Assembly (NCBI RefSeq): GCF_010093535.1
Contig: NW_022985166.1
Span: 1,334,978-1,398,977 of the forward strand
DNA length: 64,000 nt
Source: Lindgomyces ingoldianus
Lineage: Eukaryota; Ascomycota; Dothideomycetes; Pleosporales; Lindgomycetaceae
Direction of reading: 5' to 3'
Position 1 is the stretch's first letter; each line of letters opens with the position of its first letter. Shown piece by piece: positions 34,001 to 44,268 of the stretch. The position numbers and the translations under genes were made by a program. The notes beneath the pieces are model-generated. The model had not been told where the DNA came from. It worked only from the letters and a program-made list of their open reading frames with translations, and did not search any database.

Positions 34001-35110
34001 CTAAAGACAAGTTTAGATATAATTAGATTATAGTTATAATTAATTACTTATCTAAATAAGCTATTTTTATCCCTTGCTATAAAATAATTAACGCCTAGAA
34101 AATAGCTACTTTATTTATTTAATAAGTGTACTATTTTAGCTACACACCTAAAACTATTATTTTTAATTAAGGACTTTAGTTTGTATCTAGTTTTTAGTCT
34201 AAATTTTATTAAATTTTAGGCGTAAAAGTTAAGCTCTCTACTGCTTATTATAAAAAAACAGATAGCTAAATAGAGATTATAAATAAGTATATTAACTAAA
34301 GACTAAAGCCTTTTATATTTTTTTACTAAGATAACTAGAGTTTTTTACTACTCCTAATTAATTAGGCTTAGATAACTTTGCCTTATATAATAATTAAAAT
34401 GTTTTTATATTAAGTTTTATACAAATCTAAACTATGTTAAAGCTAGGACTAGAAACATTCTACAGAACCTATTACAGCTACAGATAAGCTAAATTATAAG
34501 GATGCCTTAGCATTAGCAACCTACATGCATGCAGCCTAGGAGTTAGCTAAGACCTATATAGAAAAAGCCTAGGATTAGATGTAAACTATAGTTAACTGCT
34601 ACTGCTAGCTAGTTAACTAAGAGGTTAGTAACATAGTCTACTTAGACACTAAGAACTTTGCTGTTTAAAAACCTAGCTAAAAACTATCTAAATAATAAAA
34701 AAGCCTTTTTAAGGTACTTAAATAAGTTAGAAACTTATACTACTTAAAGCTACTTTTAAAGTTAAAGATATATAACATCTTTGCACTAAATATACTTTGT
34801 AAAGACCTTTAAAATCTACTTTTAAAACAAAAACCTCTAAAACCCCTTAGAATTACTATTAATAAAGTAGAGGAGTAAGAAGTAGAGGAAATACTTACTA
34901 GTAAGCTTTACTAGAAAATGCTTAAGTACTAGGTAAAATAAGTAAAACACAACTCTAATCTAGTCTAGTATAAGGCTTTAAATTTTATAGGTTCCCCCTA
35001 TAAATTAAAAGCTTTTTATAATAAGCATCTAAATTAGCTAGGACCTTTAAAGGCCTTATAAAAGTAGATTAAGGCTTTTAAAGCTAGTATAGAAGGTATA
35101 AATTACTTAG
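31035..35110 (+). pseudogene. Degraded pol of the gypsy element: RT, RNase H, integrase, chromodomain
   Basis: The pol order can be read despite stops. Reverse transcriptase lies near 32300-32700: INYCKLN, KFNIHAAFNKIRID, KCKVLLFKLCN and YLNNI at 32623-32637, where the active-site Asp pair has become Asn by G-to-A change. RNase H lies near 33140-33420 (FYSKVLSSLELN, NNTRADILS). Integrase lies near 33990-34300 (FVSSF, LSTAYYKKTDS). A chromodomain start EVEEILTSKLY lies at 34879-34911, followed by LKY.VK. The C-terminal chromodomain places the element among chromoviruses, which target heterochromatin. The relic is inactive. Confidence 0.9.
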
Positions 35111-35193
35111 TAAATAATAAGGTATAGAAGTAAGAAGTTAGATTATATTTTTACATAATATTATTACAACTCTATAGACATGTTGCTTAGGAG

Positions 35194-35215
35194 GTCTAAC
35201 AGCAAGCTGTTAGAC
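35194..35215. repeat. Perfect 10-bp inverted repeat beside a pyrimidine tract in the gypsy 3' region
   Basis: GTCTAACAGC and GCTGTTAGAC are separated by AA. A pyrimidine-rich stretch (CTCCTCTTCCTCCTCC) follows at 35218-35290. The function is unknown. Confidence 0.8.
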
Positions 35216-36213
35216 ACCTCTAGACTCTCCTCTTCCTCCTCCTCTGCCCTTCTTCCTCTTCTCCCTCCCCTCTAGACTCCCCCTAAACTCCCTCTGCCTT
35301 GTCCTTAGCCGCCTAAAAGCGCTGCAATGTCTGCCTAAAGGTCAGACACTAGAGCCTCTAGGGCTAAAACCTAACAGAGCAGCTTAGTGTTTTAGTAGAA
35401 TAAGGCCACCTAAACACTAGCTGTAGGAAGACTAGCTTCTTAACTCTTTATAACCTATGCTACTTATACTAGGTTTTAAGCAGACTTTAAAATAGCTTTA
35501 AAAGCTCTTTTTTTATCTACTTTACTCTTTATGTTTTAGGCTGCTGCCTATAGCTTAAGATAGCTCTAAAGGACTAAAAATTTCTTCTTGTAATATAAGA
35601 GGACCTACGCGTGTGTTAGTAAACTATACTCTAGCAGTATTAAACTATATTTATATAAAGTTGCATTTTTTATTGCGTAAGGTGTAATATTTACATTTTT
35701 TTAATTTAAAAAACTAATAGGAAAACTTAACCTAAAGGCTGTAAGTAAGGGTGTAGGCAGCCTAAAAGCAGATAACTTAAAACGCCTCTAAAGAGGCTCT
35801 AGAAGGGGGGCAGAGCAGCATAGTAATTTTCTTTAATGCTATAATTAGTTAGCAGACTAAGCTATAAGATGTTAGGTGCACAATAATACCTATAAAGTAA
35901 AGATTTAGATAATAGCTAAAAAAGAAACTAATAACATTAACTAAACTATATAAGTAAGGTAAGTAAACACTTATTACTATAAATAATAAATTTGCTATAT
36001 TAATAATAACTACACTACTAGTTACTACTAAACAAAAACATTATAATAAAGGCATTATATTAGTATTAGGTTTTTAGTCTATTTTTTAGTAATAGAAAAT
36101 TTTAGTTAAGATAGTTATACTTATTATATCTTATCTAAATTAGTTTTAAATTAGTTCTAAATATTTTCTACACACTGCAGATAGGGACTATTAGCCTATA
36201 GAGGGGGGGGTAG

Positions 36214-36503
36214 TGTAACAATTCTACAAATTGTTCCATCTCGGGTCGCTTAGATCCTATCCGAAGGGTCCCCGTATCGGCCCCGACCATGACTTGACCT
36301 AGTCCCCTGCAGTTACCCCTATTCCTGCATGTATTTAGTCGCACCTTGCCCCTGTAGCTAGCTTGGTAGTTTTCTGATATCCTACGTACAAGGCCTATAG
36401 GTGTTATTGGTATTCCCAGGTCTCTGAGTCCCCACGCACTCCCATATGCCTCTGAGTGGATTCATACCGCATTCGGACCCATTGTCTTGCCTGCGCCGTT
36501 ACA
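36214..36503 (+). repeat. 3' LTR of the gypsy element
   Basis: 290 bp, differing from the 5' LTR at 21 sites by my count, all transitions. The mutated state lies in the half next to the interior. Confidence 0.95.
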
Positions 36504-36538
36504 CATAGTAGAGGAAGTTTAGAACTATAATATTACCT

Positions 36539-36568
36539 AAAAAATTATAAAAGTCTCTTAGATAGCTA
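36539..36568 (-). repeat. Right arm of 30-bp inverted repeat
   Basis: Reverse-complement partner of 26313-26342, located 36 bp beyond the 3' LTR of the gypsy element. Confidence 0.85.
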
Positions 36569-36617
36569 GAGAGAGAAAGCCTTTCTTACACCCTTATTAG
36601 CTAGAGAGTGTAAGGCC

Positions 36618-37061
36618 GAGATGGCGCTTACGTGCGACGGGTATATATACTATTCTGCACCCGAAAATCAACTGTTAGGTGATTATTCGTACCTTTTGGT
36701 TGTATTGGCGGAGTGGTGCGGAGCCCCGTCCTTACAGAGAGAAAGGGCTTGCGCCACTAAGGCTACTAGCAGGGGCTTGCCCCTGTCGAGGCTCATGCCC
36801 ACAATGACACAAAGTCCTATTTGGCAAGGTGTGCCGGTCACCCCGGGTCCCACATAGACCTCGGGATTCCGGGAACTGAAGATACAGTAATACAACATGT
36901 CAGCCTTTAAAGCTTCCTTGCTGGTGCGAGTAAGACGTCCTTCTCCTCTCTTTAAAACTTGGCTTGACCCTTGATATTCTTATTCATTGAAACCCCCCTA
37001 ACCAACCTTCTCCCTGACCCTACCTCATCTACCTAGAACCATCGCGCGGACGAGACGAACA
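36618..37061. promoter_or_regulatory. Upstream region of the TDP2-like gene
   Basis: About 440 bp of normal base composition between the transposon island and the TDP2-like ATG. A pyrimidine-rich leader (CCCCCCTAACCAACCTTCTCC, near 36991) precedes the start. The only open frame, at 36621-36857, has no recognisable content. Confidence 0.4.
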
Positions 37062-38195
37062 ATGGCGACCGCAACACCAAAACGCTCGCCCATCTTCGAG
37101 GCGCTGGCAGCGAAACTCTCCTCTGGCCCAGCCCAGAAACTCGAAGATGCATTCTACAACCCCCGGCCGCAATCTTATTGGTACCACGACGGTACAACAT
37201 GGGTCGAAGCAACATCATCCCCACCTCCCACAATAACCTCCTCTTTCAACCCCACAAAAATCCGCCTCATATCATGGAATATCGACATCCTAGTCCCTTT
37301 CAGTGTGGAGCGCATGTCCGCCGCTCTAAATTACCTCTCATCCCTCGTTTCCCAGACCCCGGCCTCTACCCCCATTGTAATCTACCTCCAGGAAATGGGA
37401 CAATCAGATCTAAGCCAGATACGCGATACGCGCTGGGTACAGGAGAAGTTCTATATAACCGAGTACGACGAGCGTAATTGGTTGAGTCCGTTGTGCGGCA
37501 CGACCATGCTGGTGGATCGGCGGTTGAGGGTTCAGAATGTGTTTCGTGTGCCTTGGATTAGCAAGTTTGAGCGGGATGGACTATTTGTTGACATTGGTCT
37601 CATCCCACTTTCTCCCTCCGGCTCCCCCTCCGCCAGCGCTGGGGAAGAAACCCCCAAGCCGAATGCCCTCAGGTTATGCAACTGCCACCTCGAATCCCTA
37701 ATCGCTGACCCTCCAATCCGCCCGCTCCAACTCTCGGCCGCGGCAACCTATCTCCGTGAAGACGGTATCAGCGCTGCACTACTAGCCGGTGACCTTAACG
37801 CCATCCAACCCTTCGACCACACACTACATTCCTCCAATGGGCTCAAAGACGCGTATCTCGAGCTCGGCGGCGTGGAAGACAGCGACGACGGGTATACCTG
37901 GGGTTATCAAATTCCCGAATATCTGAAAGGTAAATTCGGTTGTAGTCGAATGGACAAGATTTTATTCCGTGGAGAGGTTAAAGCGGAGACGTTTGAGCGG
38001 ATTGGAATGGGCGTAATGGTGGCTGAGGAGAAGAGGGAGGAAGTTAGGGAGGCGGGGGAGCTGGAGTGGGTTACCGATCATTATGGGGTCATGGGGGATT
38101 TTTCACTTGAGGAGTGGAGGTTGTTGGGTGTGGGTGCGGGTGTGGGGGATGGGGATGGAAATGGGGAGGGGAGGGTCTCAGCGAAACTTTCGTGA
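37062..38195 (+). CDS. Endonuclease/exonuclease/phosphatase family protein, TDP2-like
   Basis: Single exon of 377 residues. The EEP-fold motifs (PF03372) appear in order: ISWNID, the metal-binding Glu in YLQEMGQSDL, CNCHLES, GDLNAIQ, CSRMDKILF and the final TDHYGVMGDF. Their spacing matches TDP2-like 5'-tyrosyl-DNA phosphodiesterases, where they read TWNxD, LQE, SHLES, GDxN and SDH. That would mean removal of topoisomerase II adducts from 5' DNA ends in the nucleus. The assignment within the superfamily is by motif and not proven. The C-terminus is Gly-rich low complexity (GVGAGVGDGDGNGEG), encoded by a G-rich stretch at 38130-38175. Confidence 0.82.
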   Translation: MATATPKRSPIFEALAAKLSSGPAQKLEDAFYNPRPQSYWYHDGTTWVEATSSPPPTITSSFNPTKIRLISWNIDILVPFSVERMSAALNYLSSLVSQTPASTPIVIYLQEMGQSDLSQIRDTRWVQEKFYITEYDERNWLSPLCGTTMLVDRRLRVQNVFRVPWISKFERDGLFVDIGLIPLSPSGSPSASAGEETPKPNALRLCNCHLESLIADPPIRPLQLSAAATYLREDGISAALLAGDLNAIQPFDHTLHSSNGLKDAYLELGGVEDSDDGYTWGYQIPEYLKGKFGCSRMDKILFRGEVKAETFERIGMGVMVAEEKREEVREAGELEWVTDHYGVMGDFSLEEWRLLGVGAGVGDGDGNGEGRVSAKLS

Positions 38196-38669
38196 GACGG
38201 ATATGTTGGTATTCCCGTGGATGGAACATGCTATAGTCTAATCTGTCTTAGAGCAAAACTCTGCACACCCCTATAGCGCCCCGTTATTCTAGCAAGGCAC
38301 TGAATTGATTCAATCTAACCGAATCATAGTCAATAATCTCGGATAACAAACTATTGCAGTGTTGATAGGCATAATTGATACCAAGTTAGATACTACACAT
38401 ACAGCCACTGATCAATGATCTATTCCAATCTAGCAAAACCTAAGGTCGCTACCAATCCTTTTTTTTCCTAAAAGGCGCAGGAATCCCAATCCGTTTTCAT
38501 AGCTATGTGAAATAAGCCAGCCACCCATTCAATCAATCAACCCCGGAAATTAAACCATTACCAATACAAAGACAGATATCTCTGGATCTGGAATTATCTG
38601 CCACACTAATCGTTCTCCAATCCACTCACCATATTCCTTCCTCACACTAACCATTCACATCATCTACAC
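38196..38669. other. Convergent intergenic region, TDP2-like gene and spt6
   Basis: About 470 bp, AT-leaning, between two converging genes. It should contain both 3' UTRs. Nothing else was recognised. Confidence 0.5.
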
Positions 38670-41600
38670 TTACCGCCTGGCCGGCGGCCTCGCAGCTCCC
38701 ATCGGATTCTTCGAACCAAAAAGCAGTTTGAACCCATTTTTCAACGCCGTCATATCCGGATACTGATGGCCCTGGAGCTCGAAAGCGTTGGGTATGACTT
38801 TGACTGGCCAAGCTCCCGGTTTCGCTGCAAAGCCTGCGCGGTAGCAGAGCCAGAAGTAGCCGGGGTATTTGGGCATGACGCAGAAGGCGTACATAAAGCG
38901 TTTAGGATTCGCTTCGGTGTAGGTTTTAAGCCATTGTTCTGTGGTAGGTGTTGTTAGTTCTGTTTTGGTTGATAGGGGGGCTGGGACAAGGGAGGGGTGC
39001 TTACCAGTTGTCTCTTTGCTGCCTTTCTGGAACCGCTCATCTCGCATCATCTCAGCGATTTTCTTGGCCATGGCTTCGACATGGTTGACGATGAGTTCGT
39101 CGAGATCAGAGTACGTGTGCTTTCCGACACGGAGTTGCTTGCCGAGCGAATATTCGTTTGCTTTGCCCAGTTCCAAGACATCGATGTGCTGATATGAATT
39201 GTCGGCGACCTTCCAAGTTACAGCAAGATGATCGAGGCCCTTGGAAGACGGTCGAATAACAACCTCACCAGGGTCTTTCGTGCCAAGATACTCCTCAGCT
39301 TGGGCAGAGTTAAAGGAGAAGAACAAGGGATGATTGACAACACGGTGAGGCCGGCCAGATGCAACCTCCTTCTCCCTCTCTGCTGCCTTCTTGTCTTCGG
39401 CTTCCTGCTTCTCATCCCACTCGCCAGGTATACGGTCGAACTCTTTTCGAGCGGGCTGGCGAATCAGATCCTCGCGGAAAGAGAGCTGAGCTGTCAGAGC
39501 TTTGCGGTTGAGGTACATGACTCTAGACCGAACGACTTGATGAGGTTGATAAACATGGCGAGGCTCCATGCCATTACTACCCACACCTTCTGGAAACTCA
39601 GACTCGGAAACACCCCCCTCGATACCACACTCAAGCCTGACTTCGATATGGTCGGGGAAAGTCCGCTTGATTGTGACTGGTATGACCATTCCCTCAGTCA
39701 GGGACTCCTTGGTTTCACCCGTCAACATAGTGAAGATTTCATCTGACGACATCAGTGAGAACATCTGTCGAATCTCCTCGAACGGTTCCGCCAATTCTGC
39801 ACGAATAGTTTCCAGGGTGGCTCGCTTGCGGTTACCAAGCTTCTTCTCAATCTCAGAGGCATAGTCTTCCAGAATCAGATCCTGGATCTTGTCGGTAGCG
39901 TCTTCTCGAACCATCCTGCGGATCACAGCGCTTGGACCGCCTTCGTCAACTTCTTGCTTAATATCTTCCTCGTCCATCTCCATAGCATCAGCGACCATTT
40001 TCCGAGCAAGATCGTAATCTTCTGGATGCACTCGGGTATTGTCCAAGTAGTCTGATGCTTCTTCGCTGGAGTCAAAGTTGAGATAGAGAAAACTTGCACA
40101 GTTCTGGAAAACCTTGGGACCCATTGCTGCTTTTAGTTCGCGATTATCCTGTTCCGAAATACCAATCAAGTCGAAGCGCGACAAGATTTCGTCACCCTGA
40201 TGCAATTGGTAAGCAATTTAGTAGATGGAGACAATTTTTTACTCACGTTCGCTTGAATGGCTTTAACAAGCTTATCAGCTTTTCGAGGTCCAAGACCGCA
40301 AATGTACGGCAAGAGTTTCGATAGATACGGATCGTCGTAGGCTTCTGGAAGGTTGATGCCAACCAGGTTGACCATATCTACCATTGCAGTCTCCAGACGC
40401 TCCAAGAGCTTGTCCTGTGGGATGAGAATCTGATTCTGGACGAACGGGATCGACACAATATCCTTGCCCAGAGAGACGTACTCCGCAAGAGGATTTTGTA
40501 GGTATCTGGCCAATGCGACGCAGTATCGAGTAAGAACGGGAAGTTTGGGGTATTCGGCTGCTGCGCGAAGGCTGGTATAGTAAAGACGCGCGACTTCATC
40601 GTTAACCATAATGACCTCGAGTGGATCATTCTTCTCGATGCCATCATCTGGATCCTCGTAGAGGGGTCCTGACAGATGGTACGAGCTAATGATTTCTTGG
40701 ACATCCTTGTACAGCTTTCGCGTCTCCACGGAGAATCCGCTGATACCGATCACATCCGGTTTACGGCGGCGGCAAACACTCACAAACGCCTCAACGTCTT
40801 TGCCGTCAGGAATGTCCCTCTCGCGGTTGCCAAGTCGGAACTCGACGAGCTTGCCATTCTCCAGCACTCGACCGTCGTTCTCGACGTAGGCCCAGACGAT
40901 GGCATCACCTCGACCCCCTTTACCATTCGACAGCGTGATGACATTGGGAGTGGATCCAACATCTGCGCCCTTTGGCTTATACGGAGCTTGGTCAAGCTTG
41001 TTGTAGTAGTTCTCGCGCGCACGACTGGCGAGCTCCTTTTCGCATTCTGCTCTCAAGTTTTCCTTGACGCCAGTGGCAATGATCAACTCCAGTTTCGCCA
41101 AGGCGGCGTCAAGAACTTCCTGGCGGAGAGCATTCCAAGCATCGGCAGATTCGCTCACGTTGTCGGAAACAATATGCCCCTGGAGCTTCTTCCTGAAATC
41201 TTCTGAATCGCCCATCGATATCTTGACGTTGATTAACCCCTCTTCTTCAGCTTTCAGCATTTTCAGGAAAAGGTCTGGACGGCCGCTAAGGTCGAGAAAC
41301 GTCTGCCGACGAAGGTACTTGAATTCGTAATAAGGGTGATCATCCGTAATTTTACGAAGGCCTTTGTCCGTTCGGATACAGTCGATTGACGCCGTCTGGT
41401 AGAAATGGCCCCTGAGGACTCTTCTAAACCGAGGGCTCATGACTAGCTCCTGGACGTACATGGCCTTCGCCGCCCTCAGTACTTGTGTCCCGGTTGAATA
41501 TTCAGGAGGATCAATAAGGTCTTCCGCGAGCTCATCGGGTTTCTTGTCCGGGTCATCGAGGAATCCAGGTCCAATGGAACCTTCAGCCTTTTTGGCAAAG

Positions 41601-43169
41601 TCATCCGGTCTGATACCAATTGCTTGCACCAAGCTGTAGGCACTGCTAGCCCGTATTCTATCGTAAAATGTTCTCGCGTTCTGAGCACGTTTCTGGATAC
41701 CATTGCTTTCAGATTCCATAAGACGAAGATCTTTCATCTCAGAGGAGTATTGGAAGTGCAGGTAATCTTGAAGTTCTTGGACCTCCTCGATTGTGACTGC
41801 CCTGTGGACGAGATCTTCGATGACTCTATCAATTATGCTGATGTCGACGCTCTTGAGGTTGTCGTAGTTCTTTTGAAGCGCATCGCGCTTCTCGGTGAGC
41901 GCTCGAAATCTCAGATCCAGGTCGAAAACTTCCCAGAGATCATTCTGGTTCAGCAATCGCTCTGGTCGAGCGTCAAGAGGCGGTTGCGTAACGTTGTCGG
42001 GGTCGTCGTATGAATCGGAAGGAGCATGGATCAGGTAATCTTTGCGATGGTTGAAGATGAAAGGGACTTCGTAGTCCTCGATGTTCAGGAACTCGAGCAC
42101 CTTTCGAACGGCCTTTTGGAATGGCTTTTGGAAGTACCCGGGGAGCGGTTTCTTGGGCCAGAGGAGCTGAGTGATCCATGCGGCTTCTTCACTCAGATGA
42201 AGTTCCATTTCATCAGCAGAGAGCTCTAGGTCCTTGAAAGGTTTTCTCGCTAATTGCACGCGCTCTGGAGTGTCGGTTTCGCGGATGACATTATCCTCAT
42301 CCGTTAGCATGCGGTCGGTAAGCTGCGAGGGCTCAAAGACGTCCTGAAGTTGCAGCTCGCGGCCTTCACCGGTCTCTTCCTCTTCCTGTGCATCTTGCAT
42401 CTCGAGGGCCCAGTCGTAATCTGTGCCGTCACCGAAAGCGGCTCTGTAGTCTTCCTCTGCGCCTTCATCCAGGCCCGCGGCTTGTAAGTTCTGGGTGATG
42501 AGACCGACCCCGGGCTGTGCGATCTCACGATCATCCTCGATATCATCTTCAAACTGGTCCTCTTCGATGAAGTCGGCGAACTCATCGAAACCCCGACCCC
42601 CGCGCCGGCCGTCATCGACGTCTTCAGCAGCTTCGTCGTCATCAGAAAAAATATCGTCAATGCCGCGGGCTCGAGGGGGTCGTTCTTTGTGGCCGCGCTT
42701 CAGACGCTTGTACTTGGACTGGGGCCGGGTCAGCTTGTAGGCTGACATATTGTGCAGAATGCTCTCACCTGAGTTGACTCTCGCGGTTCATAGTCGACTC
42801 CAATCAAGTCCAAATCCTCTTCATCGAGCGCTTCATCAGAGCGATCCCGATTCTTCCGCTTCTTCTTCTTCTTGCGCGAAACCCGGTCCTCCTCTTCCTC
42901 CCCTCCTTCGTCTTCGTCTTCGTCGATGATAAAGCCTTCGCGCACCTAGGCAGCCGTCAGCGACAACAACAACGACAATGACAACGGACAATCGCAGGCC
43001 CACTTACAGCCTTCAGCGCATCTTCATCGTCCTCCTCGTCCTCTTCGCTGGAGTCGTCGAGGCCGTTCATGCCATTTGTGTTCTTGTGGCGGGTTTCGCC
43101 GGTCTCCTCATCATAGTCCTCGTCATCTTCCTCGCTACCGAGCTCAGCGATGGTGTCAATAAGAGACAT
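38670..43169 (-). CDS. spt6: Transcription elongation factor / histone chaperone Spt6
   Basis: Five exons on the minus strand: 43169-43008, 42945-42769, 42718-40247, 40196-39005 and 38938-38670; 1423 residues, normal for Spt6. The N-terminus is acidic ([21 protein letters not shown]), followed by basic [11 protein letters not shown] and [14 protein letters not shown] helix-hairpin-helix segment lies near [19 protein letters not shown]. The S1 domain starts near residue 1105 ([13 protein letters not shown]), and the tandem SH2 region from about 1225 starts [12 protein letters not shown]. Spt6 travels with RNA polymerase II, restores nucleosomes, and binds the phosphorylated polymerase linker through its SH2 pair. 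The 66-bp last intron has no in-frame stop. Intron 2 could use an alternative acceptor at 42734, but CTGAC then CCCCAG at 42719 fits better. Confidence 0.93.
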
Positions 43170-44268
43170 GTCGCGGTTGGTTGGAGACACAGGGGGGACC
43201 GGGGGTTTGAGGGTGGAGATATGTGGGAGGGTCAAAGGGAGAAGCCTGCGGCTGGAGAGGAAAGCAGCGGCGGAGAAACGTGCGACACGAGCCCACAGGA
43301 TTGGTGGTGAGGGCACGACGGGGGCAGGTGAAAGTACTTGGAGTGGATCAAAGAGAAGGTCGTAAATTCCCAGATGAGTAACATCTTAGTCATGTATGTT
43401 CACCAGCCACATCTCTGAGGCGCACCCTTCCAGGACTCGCTTCCAACTGGGGCCAGGCTAGCGCGCATCCAAGCGTAATCCGGAAATAGCCCAATCGCAC
43501 CGCCTGCATCGACACCCAAGATGCAGATCCAGACCGGATGAGCAAAAAGGAAGTGAATGTATGCTTGCGTGTCGAGGTGCTCTGCGCTGCTGGATGGGTG
43601 CGCCCGTCATTGAAGGCCTGGGGATTGGGCGGGAGCAGCCGTCCTGGCCATACGCTAGAGGACAAAACGTGAAGCAGAGAGCGAAGGTCATGCCAGTCTG
43701 AAACCCTCCTGAATAAAGACAATAGCAGCCGTCTCCTATAACAATCGCTCCTGTGTCCGTTGTCTCTTCGCCCCACGACACGGCAAGACCAAGTATCCTC
43801 TTCTGCGGACCTCGTAAAAGCTCGTCGACGCCGCCGGATCCTGCAGCCCTCTCCCCACTAGCACCCCCCCCCCCGCTCCCTCGACTCCACGGCCCTGCAT
43901 CCACGGCTCCATCTACTACCACGACCGCCCAGCGACCGGCCTGTCTGCCGCATATATTGATAGCTGCTAGATCGGGCTTCTATATCTCTGTCGCCTTGCG
44001 TGCTTGCTCCAGCATCTATCCCGAAAGAGTTCATCCAATAGACGCTGTGGCCCTCTGCGACTATTTTCGTCCTGATTGGCGAAACACGGCGGTCGCATCT
44101 TCGGGCTGCAAACTCGAACCCGGGGGAGAAGCTGCTCTGACCTTCTCTCGAATACACCAGCGCCCATTCCGACGCCGGTGACTCTCCGCACGGCCACGCT
44201 CGCTGTCAAGTAATCGCTGTTGCCGCCCCCTCAGTCACAGCACACGGCCCCTGCTCCCATACTTCACC
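43170..44268. promoter_or_regulatory. Divergent promoter region, spt6 and ste7-like MAPKK
   Basis: About 1.1 kb, GC-rich and pyrimidine-rich toward the MAPKK side (CCCCACTAGCACCCCCCCCC, near 43854). Open frames here on both strands lack recognisable content. No TATA box was seen. Confidence 0.45.

Larger units (their letters stand above)
27674..36503 (+). mobile_element. Complete, RIP-inactivated Ty3/gypsy chromovirus, 8.83 kb, TSD CATAG
   Basis: The two LTRs are each exactly 290 bp (27674-27963 and 36214-36503), start TGTAAC, end GTTACA and are in direct orientation. The target duplication CATAG flanks the element at 27669-27673 and 36504-36508. A purine tract with eight G (GAGGGGGGGGTAG) lies directly before the 3' LTR. 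The interior carries gag and pol relics in the order gag, reverse transcriptase, RNase H, integrase, chromodomain, all full of stops. The element is 1.64 kb longer than its own sequence because of a second element inserted in gag at 29391. The LTRs keep many CpG sites while the interior is almost free of them. Confidence 0.95.
26264..36617. mobile_element. Inverted-repeat element of about 1.2 kb, expanded to 10.4 kb by nested insertions
   Basis: A 30-bp inverted repeat with one G/A difference bounds the island: TAGCTATCTAAGAGACTTTT at 26313-26332 continues to 26342, and its reverse complement lies at 36539-36568. Outside each arm there is a small hairpin: AGGGGTTAG...CTAACCCCT at 26269-26292 and CTTACAC...GTGTAAG at 36585-36614. 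The outermost matching bases are GGCCT (26264) and AGGCC (to 36617). Removing the solo LTR, the gypsy element and one TSD of each leaves about 1.19 kb with no coding capacity, largely 152-bp tandem repeats. This fits a non-autonomous foldback or MITE-like DNA element. I found no convincing target-site duplication, so the class is uncertain. Confidence 0.6.

Noticed and set aside
26264..36617. A Starship-type giant element or a CRISPR-like array in the AT-rich island
   Set aside because: There is no DUF3435 tyrosine recombinase, and the repeats are explained by LTRs, a 152-bp tandem array and palindromic units.
36621..36857. 78-codon frame right of the transposon island
   Set aside because: No motif; the composition fits upstream non-coding DNA.
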